A stretch of 5,861 nt of DNA from an uncultured bacterium. GTDB taxonomy: Bacteria; Bacteroidota; Bacteroidia; Bacteroidales; Bacteroidaceae. Below the pieces are notes generated by a model that did not search any database, had not been told where the DNA came from, and saw only the letters and a list, made by a program, of their open reading frames with translations. The stretch spans positions 1 through 5,861 of the forward strand of contig CALZMB010000148.1 in the NCBI GenBank assembly GCA_945788485.1, given 5' to 3'. Of the stretch, positions 1 to 5,844 are shown piece after piece. The translations under genes and the position numbers were made by a program. Positions within the stretch are counted from its first letter, which is position 1. Every line of letters starts with the position of its first letter.

Positions 1-60
1 CCCCGGTTACGACCGCTTCGCTTAGTACAGCCTTCCAGGCTGGTCGCACCCCTTCGTTAA
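1..60. other. Structured edge sequence, possibly tail of an upstream gene
   Basis: The first 60 bases contain a perfect 6-bp inverted repeat, CAGCCT (28-33) and AGGCTG (37-42), around the loop TCC. A second short pair, CGAC (10-13) with GTCG (43-46), encloses it. The stretch could equally be the end of a coding region cut by the window: frame 2 ends at TAG 23-25 (reading PGYDRFA) and frame 1 stays open to TAA 58-60. The bases around TTCCA look like a tRNA anticodon arm, but no matching acceptor, D or T arm could be built. What it is remains undecided. Bases 61-97 are AT-rich leader for the next gene. Confidence 0.25.
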
Positions 61-97
61 CTAAAACAATAACAAAAACCATTAATATAAAAAGGAT

Positions 98-415
98 ATG
101 ACAATCACAACAACCCCGACCATTGAGGGACATCCCATCAGAGAGTATAAAGGCTTGGTGACAGGCGAGACGATAATCGGCGCTAACTTCGTGAAAGACT
201 TCTTCGCCAGCATACGTGACATCGTGGGCGGACGAAGCGGATCGTACGAGAGGGTGCTGCGCGAAGCGAAAGACACCGCGCTGAAAGAAATGGAAGAGCA
301 GGCACGCGCCATCGGAGCCAATGCCGTCGTAGGCATCGACCTCGACTATGAGGCGTTGGGCAACAACGGCTCGATGCTCATGGTGACGGCAAGCGGAACG
401 GCGGTAGTAATATAG
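98..415 (+). CDS. YbjQ/UPF0145 family protein
   Basis: This encodes a 105-residue protein, close to the usual size of the YbjQ/UPF0145 family (E. coli YbjQ is about 107 residues). Family hallmarks are visible in order: the N-terminal strand ending in the I-R-E-Y-K-G-L-V-T-G-E segment (14-24), the F-V-K-D-F-F-A-S-I-R-D-I-V-G-G-R-S-G-S-Y-E segment (31-51), and the helix with A-L-K-E-M-E-E-Q-A followed by G-A-N-A-V-V-G-I-D (73-81). The C-terminus is a beta strand (L-M-V-T-A-S-G-T-A-V-V-I). There is no signal peptide or membrane segment, so it should be cytosolic. The family is annotated as putative heavy-metal binding and is thought to be oligomeric, but its cellular role is not established. The ATG at 98 is the only reasonable start; AAAAGGAT lies too close to it to be a clear ribosome binding site. 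The downstream repeat array separates it from the next gene, so it may be monocistronic or the end of an upstream operon. Confidence 0.9.
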   Translation: MTITTTPTIEGHPIREYKGLVTGETIIGANFVKDFFASIRDIVGGRSGSYERVLREAKDTALKEMEEQARAIGANAVVGIDLDYEALGNNGSMLMVTASGTAVVI

Positions 416-424
416 TCTTTTTTC

Positions 425-583
425 AGTTGACAAGTTGTTTCTTTTCAGTTGACGAGTTGACAAGTTGACGAGTTGACAAGTTGTATGTACTGTCAGCTCA
501 AAAACTCACCACACAAATACTATCAACTCGTCAACTTGTTAACTCGTTAACTCGCCAACTCGTCAACTTGTTAACTTATCAAC
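425..583. repeat. Facing arrays of an 8-bp repeat (AGTTGACR / YGTCAACT)
   Basis: The gap between the first two genes is built from one 8-bp word in two orientations. The left arm has AGTTGACAAGTTG at 425-437, a 9-base pyrimidine-rich break, then four full units at 447-478 alternating AGTTGACG and AGTTGACA, plus AGTTG to 483. The right arm, 523-583, is seven tandem units of the reverse complement (TCAACTCG, TCAACTTG, TTAACTCG, TTAACTCG, CCAACTCG, TCAACTTG, TTAACTTA) plus TCAAC. The spacer is 484-522. In RNA the arms could pair over about 37 positions; most C-to-T changes in the right arm (GTCAAC to GTTAAC) still pair with G as wobble. Similar repeats occur between genes in Prevotella-like genomes as far as I recall. 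The function is unknown; transcript end formation, mRNA stabilisation and a small mobile repeat are all possible. Confidence 0.9.
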
Positions 584-594
584 CAAATATAACA

Positions 595-1230
595 ATGAAG
601 AATTATAACATCAGACTTGAACAGCCTCACGAACAGCGTGATGTGGAGAACCTCGTGAGAGAATCGTTCTGGAACGTCTATCGTCCGGGATGTCTCGAAC
701 ACTATGTCATGCACTGTCTGCGCAACGACAAGGATTTCGTCGCAGACCTCAATTTCGTCATGACCGTCGCGGAAGACGGGACGGAACGCCTGATAGGCCA
801 GGCGATGTGCATGAAAGCGCAGCTGACGCTCGACAACGGCGGAGTGCTGCCCATCATGACACTCGGCCCTATCGGCATTCACCCCGACTATAAACGTCAG
901 GGCTACGGCAAGGCATTGCTCGATTTCACACTGCAGAAAGCGGCAGAGAAAGGCTTCGGGGCAGTATGCTTCGAAGGCAACATCGACTTCTACGGGAAGA
1001 GCGGATTCACTTTCGCATCTGCCTACGGCATCAGATACCACGGACTGCCAGAAGGCGAAGACGCCTCCTTCTTCCTCTGCAAAGAGCTGAAGAAGGGATT
1101 CCTCGACGGCGTGACAGGCGAGTATGCCACACCGAAAGGATATTTCGTGGACGAAGCTGAGGCTGAGGAGTTTGACAAACAATTCCCCGAGAAACAGAAA
1201 CTCGTGCTGCCCGGACAACTCTGGCAGTAG
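595..1230 (+). CDS. GNAT family N-acetyltransferase, YhbS-like
   Basis: The product is a 211-residue cytosolic acetyltransferase of the GNAT fold, which transfers an acetyl group from acetyl-CoA to an unknown amine acceptor. The acetyl-CoA binding motif A is clear at about 90-109: L-G-P-I-G-I-H-P-D-Y-K-R-Q-G-Y-G-K-A-L-L, with the pyrophosphate loop R-Q-G-Y-G at 101-105. Upstream, R-E-S-F-W-N-V-Y-R-P-G-C-x-E-H-Y (22-37), and downstream, G-N-I-D-F-Y-G-K-S-G-F (128-138), match the YhbS-like (COG3153) group. The last 60 residues are an extension of the type seen in that group. I chose ATG 595 although the frame stays open upstream to TTG 481: those 38 extra codons are a translation of the 8-bp repeat array (S-T-R-Q-L-V-N words) and precede the real fold. 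The next gene begins 48 bases downstream, so the two are probably cotranscribed. Confidence 0.9.
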   Translation: MKNYNIRLEQPHEQRDVENLVRESFWNVYRPGCLEHYVMHCLRNDKDFVADLNFVMTVAEDGTERLIGQAMCMKAQLTLDNGGVLPIMTLGPIGIHPDYKRQGYGKALLDFTLQKAAEKGFGAVCFEGNIDFYGKSGFTFASAYGIRYHGLPEGEDASFFLCKELKKGFLDGVTGEYATPKGYFVDEAEAEEFDKQFPEKQKLVLPGQLWQ

Positions 1231-1250
1231 AAGACAACCGCCCCGCTGAT

Positions 1251-1271
1251 TATACATTATAAATTAGAAAT
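1251..1271 (+). repeat. Short AT-rich 7-bp tandem repeat
   Basis: The 48-base gap between the acetyltransferase and the large hydrolase contains three imperfect 7-bp copies: TATACAT, TATAAAT and TAGAAAT. The first two also form the small palindrome TTATA-cat-TATAA (1250-1262). No TAnnTTTG promoter box is visible in this gap, so it is more likely an untranslated, weakly structured leader between cotranscribed genes than a separate promoter. Confidence 0.5.
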
Positions 1272-1278
1272 TGTTATC

Positions 1279-3246
1279 ATGCGTATCACAACGATGCTGC
1301 TATGGCTTTGCGCCGTCGGCGCTACGGCAGCGACATACAATGGCAGTGCAAACCGAACGCAGAGCCAAGCTTGCTTGAGCTATGCTGAGGTGCCGCCTAC
1401 TTTCGGCAAAGTCAATACATCCGACAGCCTCGCCGCCGGCAGCAGGGAAATGGAGGCTGAGGCAGAGAAAATAATCGGGTGGCTCACAGAGAAACATGTG
1501 GACTACGACACCATCTACGACGCACGCGACTTCGGACTGCCAGCACCTGACAGCCTGCGCCTCACGACGGCTGACGGACTGAAGATTTTCGCCTACGAGA
1601 TATGCCCCGACAAGCCGAAGGGAGTTGTCGTGTGCCTCTCGGGAATAGAGAAGCCTTCTGTCACCGCATACTACGGACACGCCGCTGAATTTTACAAGGC
1701 GGGCGTCGCCACTATCATGCCCGACCTGCGCGGACACGGCAAGAGCGACGGCGGACGCATCTCTCTCGCCTACGAAGAGACACAAGACGTGAAGGCTGTC
1801 ACTGACTACATAAAGTCAAAACCTTCCTACCGCAACCTGCCCGTCATCGTGATGGGTGTGTCGATGGGAGGCGCGGTGGCAGTGAGGGCGTTCGGAGAGA
1901 ACAACGACATCGACGCGTTGGTCGCGCTCTCCGCTTTCTCAAGCGTTGAGGATTTCATGCAGCAGAACCGCGATATGCTCCTGCCCGGAGTGCCGGCGGA
2001 TTGTCTCGACACCGTCGTGCGCCGTGTCATGAACCGCAGGTACGGCATAGACGCCGCGACGGCATCTCCTCTCGCCGCGCTCAGAGGCTGCAACCGCCGT
2101 CCCGTGATGTTCATGCACAGCAGGCAGGACACTCAGGTGCCCTATATGTGTTTCGGGAAACTGGTGGCAGAAGCAGGCAAATACACCGCCGACATAGACA
2201 CGATGACCGTCACCGGCGACCGCCACTTCATCTGCGACGACTTCATCCACCCCGCCGCCGATAAGGAGTATATGCGCCGCCTGATGCGTTTCGTGAAGAA
2301 ACTCACGGCGAAACACCCGTATGTGAAGACAGAAGAGGGTGTGGAACTGATGGAACTCGTGGCGCGCTTCGCAGGCAACACGGTATTCGCAGACAGCATC
2401 GCGCCACGCTATCAGCATGACTGCGACATATATTTCGCGCGATGGAAACAGCATCCCGCCGTCAAATGGATGCACGACCAGCTGCCCGTCTATTGCATAG
2501 GCTATGAGGCGGTGCCGTGGATGGGCGCGCATCTGATATGGACGGAGAATGGCTTCGAGGCTATTCCGAATGCCGACAAGACATACAAGCGATGGCCGAA
2601 GAAAGCGGTGAAAGAGTTCCTGCCATTGCTCTCAGACTTTTACAGCCAGAGCAACTTCGCTGAGTTCTACCGCCAGCACCGGGAGATGTACCAGACAGCG
2701 GTTGATGCGGCACGGATGACGATGGCAGACTATATCGACCTTGACTGGTTCGCCGACTTCTTCAAGAAACAGAATGTCGCCACATTCGGCATCATCGTCG
2801 GCTTGAACAACGGCGACGGCAGCTTCTCTATCCAACGCACGAAACCGGGATGTCCGCCAGAGGAGATTGCTGTGATGCTCTACGGCGAGACGGACGACGG
2901 CATGCCATGGTATTTCCGCGATAGCGAGATAGACAAAATCCTGGTGCATGAGTTCTGCCACTCGTATATTACGCCAGACAAGAAATACAAGAAGGTTGCC
3001 ACACAGCTGCTCAAACGGCACCGCAAACAACTCGCCTCGTCGGGCTATGGCATGTGGGAGAATGTGGTTGAAGAGACCCTTGTGCGAGCCTCTGTCATCC
3101 GCTATCTCATCGACCACGGATACAGCGACGACGCCATACGCGACGAGATAGATGTACAGCACAAATACTACGGATTCACATGGCTCCCGACAGACATCGA
3201 ATGGTATAAGGGAGACATATTCACCATTTTCGACAACATGAAATGA
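1279..3246 (+). CDS. Exported fusion: alpha/beta serine hydrolase + DUF4932-like HExxH domain
   Basis: The 655-residue product begins with a Sec signal peptide (R2, hydrophobic core 6-15, likely cleavage after A-T-A at 17), so it should act in the periplasm or outside. Residues about 90-340 form an alpha/beta hydrolase of the lysophospholipase/S33 (Hydrolase_4) type: P-D-L-R-G-H-G-K-S-D-G at 148-158, nucleophile elbow G-V-S-M-G with Ser195, acid Asp284 in H-S-R-Q-D, and His316 in G-D-R-H-F. The triad looks complete. Residues about 350-655 resemble DUF4932: A-G-N-T-V-F near 365, H-P-A-V at 392-395, V-P-W-M-G-A-H-L at 412-419, and H-E-F-C-H at 557-561. The last is a zinc-metallopeptidase motif, with E598 or E599 (in E-N-V-V-E-E-T) the likely third ligand. 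Substrates are unknown; the first domain suggests an ester or acyl substrate, the second a peptide. The start has no in-frame rival consistent with the signal peptide. It overlaps the next gene by 4 bases. Confidence 0.88.
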   Translation: MRITTMLLWLCAVGATAATYNGSANRTQSQACLSYAEVPPTFGKVNTSDSLAAGSREMEAEAEKIIGWLTEKHVDYDTIYDARDFGLPAPDSLRLTTADGLKIFAYEICPDKPKGVVVCLSGIEKPSVTAYYGHAAEFYKAGVATIMPDLRGHGKSDGGRISLAYEETQDVKAVTDYIKSKPSYRNLPVIVMGVSMGGAVAVRAFGENNDIDALVALSAFSSVEDFMQQNRDMLLPGVPADCLDTVVRRVMNRRYGIDAATASPLAALRGCNRRPVMFMHSRQDTQVPYMCFGKLVAEAGKYTADIDTMTVTGDRHFICDDFIHPAADKEYMRRLMRFVKKLTAKHPYVKTEEGVELMELVARFAGNTVFADSIAPRYQHDCDIYFARWKQHPAVKWMHDQLPVYCIGYEAVPWMGAHLIWTENGFEAIPNADKTYKRWPKKAVKEFLPLLSDFYSQSNFAEFYRQHREMYQTAVDAARMTMADYIDLDWFADFFKKQNVATFGIIVGLNNGDGSFSIQRTKPGCPPEEIAVMLYGETDDGMPWYFRDSEIDKILVHEFCHSYITPDKKYKKVATQLLKRHRKQLASSGYGMWENVVEETLVRASVIRYLIDHGYSDDAIRDEIDVQHKYYGFTWLPTDIEWYKGDIFTIFDNMK

Positions 3247-3764
3247 AAACAGACAGAATAACTCTCAGACCATGGAGAGAAAGCGATGCAGCCACACTCT
3301 TCATGTTCGCAAAAGACCCAGAAGTGGGACCCCGGGCAGGATGGAGGCCGCACTCGTCCGTAGAGGAAAGCCGAGAAATCATACGCGTCGTCTTCTCAAA
3401 CCCAACTACATGGGCGATAGAATGGAACGAGACGGGGAGAGCCATCGGCGCTATAGGCTACGGAGACTCCTGCAACTGCAACCTCCCCGCGCGGCAAGGC
3501 GAGCCGACGATAGGATATTGGGTGGCACACCCTTTCTGGAACATGGGGATATGCACTGAGGCTCTCCACCTGCTCGTGGCGCATCTGAAGAACGACACCG
3601 CTGTCAAGTCTGTCATCTGCGGACACTTCGTTGACAACCCCGCGTCGGGAAAGGTGATGGAGAAATGCGGATTCCGCCCGACGGGAGAATACTGCCTCGA
3701 CGAGAATCTCTATGCAGGAGAAGGCAGGAAGATAAGGGTTCTCAGACTTGAACTGAAAGGGTAG
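3243..3764 (+). CDS. GNAT acetyltransferase, RimJ/RimL type
   Basis: The product is a 173-residue cytosolic GNAT acetyltransferase of the Acetyltransf_3 (RimJ/RimL-like) group. It opens with the typical T-D-R-I-T-L-R-P-W-R-E-S-D-A (3-16). Motif A is G-Y-W-V-A-H-P-F-W-N-M-G-I-C-T-E-A-L at 91-108, and motif B is D-N-P-A-S-G-K-V-M-E-K-C-G-F at 131-144. The pyrophosphate loop reads N-M-G-I-C rather than the more common G-K-G-Y-A, a mild departure. RimJ/RimL themselves acetylate ribosomal protein N-termini, but this broad group also acts on small molecules and peptides, so the substrate is open. The start ATG shares bases with the stop of the preceding gene (ATGA), which argues for translational coupling and fixes the start. 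No terminator with a T run follows; transcription may run on towards the separate promoter downstream. Confidence 0.9.
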   Translation: MKTDRITLRPWRESDAATLFMFAKDPEVGPRAGWRPHSSVEESREIIRVVFSNPTTWAIEWNETGRAIGAIGYGDSCNCNLPARQGEPTIGYWVAHPFWNMGICTEALHLLVAHLKNDTAVKSVICGHFVDNPASGKVMEKCGFRPTGEYCLDENLYAGEGRKIRVLRLELKG

Positions 3765-3857
3765 GGGCAGGCAAGATACACACGGACGGCAGACGGCGCA
3801 ATGCAGATGACTCTGCGAACGTTTTCGTCAGATTTTGCAGAAGAATTTCTCACTGAG

Positions 3858-3889
3858 TTTTGCCGAATGAAGAAAAATGCGTAGCTTTG
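3858..3889 (+). promoter_or_regulatory. Bacteroidetes-type promoter of the amylase homologue
   Basis: The -33 box TTTTG (3858-3862) and -7 box TAGCTTTG (3882-3889) are separated by 19 bp, which fits the primary sigma factor consensus TTTG/TAnnTTTG of Bacteroidetes. Transcription should start near 3894-3898, giving a leader of roughly 75-80 bases before ATG 3974. The leader holds a small hairpin, TCTCC (3908-3912) with GGAGA (3919-3923). I see no recognisable operator. Bases 3765-3857 upstream hold nothing else I can support. Confidence 0.75.
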
Positions 3890-3973
3890 CACATGACACT
3901 CAAGCCCTCTCCTTTGTCGGAGAAGACCGGAGACGTGAACTGCATTACCAAACATACTAAAACCAAAGGCAAA

Positions 3974-5686
3974 ATGAAAACAAGAGAGTTTGCCGCTGCC
4001 TTCATGGCGGCGTTGTCACTCACTGCCGCTAAGGCTGTGACAACAGAAAAAAAAGATTTCCAGTGGAAAGGTGCAACAGTCTATTTCCTCATCACTGACC
4101 GCTTCTGCAACGGAGACACGTCGAATGATGCCAACTACAGCAGAATAAACGACTATGGCTCGGAACGCCTCAACGCCGCCACTTTCCATGGAGGTGACCT
4201 CACGGGACTGCGAAAGAAGGCTGAAGAGGGATACTTCAAAAAACTGGGCGTAGATGTCGTGTGGATGACGGATGTCTATGAGCAGATTCACGGATGGACA
4301 GCCGGCAGCGGGAAGATTAACGATTTCCCGCACTACGGTTACCATGGATATTATCCGCTCGACTATACACAGATGGATAAAAACTACGGGACAATAGAAG
4401 AGATGCGACAGCTCGTGGATTGTCTTCACAGGCAAGGCATTAGGGTGATGATGGGAGCGAACATCAACGACCCCGGATACCCCACATTCCTCGATGCCGT
4501 GCAATATGGCATCGCGCCTGACATGGGCTTGACAGAACAGCAGGCGGCTGAACACAGAAGAGACATCGACTACTACCAATGGTTCGGAGGATGCAAGAAC
4601 TGGAAGAACTGGTGGACAAGAGAATGGATAAGGATGGACGACGAGGGATGGGACGAGACATCGAAACTCACCATGACGCTCTACGCCCTGCCCGACATAA
4701 AGACAGAGAAGACGGAGAAGGTGAAACTGCCCAAATTCCTGAAAAAGAAATGGAAGACGGAGGGGAAGAGCAACGACGCTTGGGTGAACCCCTCGGCTCT
4801 CGCGTTGAGAAAAGATGCAGACATGGCTCCAGCAGACTATATGATAGCATGGATTGCTTCATGGGTAGAGGAGTTCGGCATCGACGGCATGAGATGCGAC
4901 ATCGTGGAATATGTACACCTTGACAGATGGGCGCAGCTCAGCGAGGCATGCGACAAGGCTCTCGCTAAATGGAGAGAGAAACATCCAGACGACCCCGCGG
5001 CGAAATGGAACGACAGATTCTATATGACCGGAGACTTCGACTATGCCGACATCGACTACAAGGCGGACTACGCAAAGGCGGGATTCGGAAGCATGGTGAA
5101 CTTCTATTTCCCCAAACATGGGGACCTCGACGCTATCGTGACGACATGGCAGAGATATGCTGACAGCTTGTATCAGCATCCAGAATGGCATCCTTTCAGC
5201 TATCTCAACAACTCGTACAACCGCGAGACGGACATGGACAACATCATCGACTGCGCGACAACACTCCTACTTGCGCCCGGGGCTGTGCAGCTGTTCTACG
5301 GAGACGAGACAAGACGCGGGCTGTCTGACGCGCGGCTGAATGTGGATAGCGACCAGGCGTTCCGCTCAGACATGAACTGGGACAGCATAGACACTGCGGT
5401 GCTCGAACATTTCAGAAAACTCGGCACAATCAGGAAACAGCATCCCGCAATAGCTGCCGGAAGGCAGAAGACTATCGACTGCCACACTTGCACCCGAACG
5501 GCGGATGAGACGATTCTCATACGCCTGAAGCCGGTTGACGATATGCCGGTTGATGTCAGCGGCATCTACGCTGACGGGACAAGGCTCTGCGAACTGTATT
5601 CCGGACAGGCGGCTGTCGTCGAGAACGGCAAGGTGAACATCGGCAAATACCAGAACAACATCGCAATTTTTGCTGTAAGCAGATAA
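3974..5686 (+). CDS. MalS-like GH13 alpha-amylase homologue with altered catalytic residues
   Basis: The 570-residue product has a Sec signal peptide (K2, R4, core 6-18, cleavage probably after A-K-A at 21), so it is exported. It aligns along its length with E. coli periplasmic alpha-amylase MalS (probably subfamily GH13_19), lacking MalS's N-terminal extension: V-Y-F-L-I-T-D-R-F (36-44), F-H-G-G-D-L (71-76), E-Q-I-H-G-W (103-108), Y-H-G-Y-Y (123-127), L-P-D-I-K-T (239-244), L-L-L-A-P-G-A-V-Q-L-F-Y-G-D-E (431-445). The nucleophile Asp309 and Arg307 of region II remain (G-M-R-C-D). The acid/base Glu is Asp354 (M-T-G-D), the region IV His-Asp pair is Ser414-Tyr415, and region I has Gly161 and Asp166 in place of Asp and His. 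Amylase activity is therefore doubtful; binding or a changed reaction is possible. The frame is open back to TTG 3860, but that codon lies inside the promoter, and ATG 3893 sits at the expected transcript start and would bury the signal peptide. Confidence 0.9.
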   Translation: MKTREFAAAFMAALSLTAAKAVTTEKKDFQWKGATVYFLITDRFCNGDTSNDANYSRINDYGSERLNAATFHGGDLTGLRKKAEEGYFKKLGVDVVWMTDVYEQIHGWTAGSGKINDFPHYGYHGYYPLDYTQMDKNYGTIEEMRQLVDCLHRQGIRVMMGANINDPGYPTFLDAVQYGIAPDMGLTEQQAAEHRRDIDYYQWFGGCKNWKNWWTREWIRMDDEGWDETSKLTMTLYALPDIKTEKTEKVKLPKFLKKKWKTEGKSNDAWVNPSALALRKDADMAPADYMIAWIASWVEEFGIDGMRCDIVEYVHLDRWAQLSEACDKALAKWREKHPDDPAAKWNDRFYMTGDFDYADIDYKADYAKAGFGSMVNFYFPKHGDLDAIVTTWQRYADSLYQHPEWHPFSYLNNSYNRETDMDNIIDCATTLLLAPGAVQLFYGDETRRGLSDARLNVDSDQAFRSDMNWDSIDTAVLEHFRKLGTIRKQHPAIAAGRQKTIDCHTCTRTADETILIRLKPVDDMPVDVSGIYADGTRLCELYSGQAAVVENGKVNIGKYQNNIAIFAVSR

Positions 5687-5743
5687 AAACAAATATCCCT
5701 GCATCGCAAGACATCTGTCTTAGCAATGCAGGGATAATTGTTT
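5687..5743 (+). terminator. Long-stem intrinsic terminator
   Basis: Immediately after the amylase-homologue stop lies a perfect 11-bp inverted repeat, TATCCCTGCAT (5694-5704) and ATGCAGGGATA (5726-5736). It extends outward past one A/A mismatch by six more pairs (AAACAA 5687-5692 with TTGTTT 5738-5743). A nested inner stem, AAGACA (5708-5713) with TGTCTT (5716-5721), caps it. The A-rich 5' side and T-rich 3' side make it look able to act in both directions. Confidence 0.85.
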
Positions 5744-5777
5744 ACTCACCTTTCGCAAGTAATAAGTTATGTTTTTA

Positions 5778-5800
5778 GGTGGGTTCTATAAATGCCCACC
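5778..5800. other. Hairpin GGTGGG / CCCACC of unknown role
   Basis: GGTGGG (5778-5783) and CCCACC (5795-5800) form a perfect 6-bp GC-rich stem around an AT-rich 11-base loop. A T run precedes it on the + strand and none follows, so it is not a standard terminator in either direction. It lies between the amylase-homologue terminator and a possible promoter, so it could be an operator or simply spacer. Confidence 0.4.
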
Positions 5801-5816
5801 GTCATATTAACCCAAG

Positions 5817-5844
5817 TTTGATATCTTATTGGTCGTTATTTTTG
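5817..5844 (+). promoter_or_regulatory. Possible promoter for a gene beyond the window
   Basis: TATTTTTG (5837-5844) matches the Bacteroidetes -7 consensus TAnnTTTG and is followed by CAAA. TTTG at 5817-5820 could be the -33 box, but the 16-bp spacing is shorter than the usual 19 or so. If real, transcription would begin near 5850 and read out of the window. No coding start is visible in the remaining bases. Confidence 0.4.

Noticed and set aside
10..50. A tRNA-Gly(TCC) or, on the other strand, tRNA-Ser(GGA)
   Set aside because: An anticodon-like arm is present, but no D arm, T arm or acceptor stem can be paired around it.
425..583. CRISPR array
   Set aside because: Units are 8 bp, contiguous without unique spacers, and occur in both orientations.
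571..1257. 228-codon open frame on the - strand opposite the first acetyltransferase
   Set aside because: Its translation shows no recognisable family, and the opposite strand has clear GNAT motifs in a matching span. It is a shadow caused by codon bias.
1279..1335. Lipoprotein signal on the large hydrolase at Cys11
   Set aside because: The residues before it (L-W-L) do not fit a lipobox, and a normal signal peptidase I site (A-T-A) follows.
1939..2532. 197-codon open frame on the - strand inside the large hydrolase
   Set aside because: It lies wholly within well-recognised coding sequence, has no promoter or family resemblance, and similar shadows occur opposite every gene here.
3813..3840. 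Terminator for the three-gene run (CTGCGAA with TTTTGCAG)
   Set aside because: The stem is short, contains a G-U pair, has a 14-base loop and is not followed by a T run.
3860..3973. Upstream extension of the amylase homologue from TTG 3860, or from ATG 3893
   Set aside because: TTG 3860 falls within the promoter -33 box and ATG 3893 at the expected transcript start. Either would place 27-38 residues in front of a good signal peptide at 3974.
3974..5686. Part of a starch utilization (Sus-like) locus
   Set aside because: No SusC, SusD, SusR or further glycosidase is visible, and the gene is a single unit closed by its own terminator.
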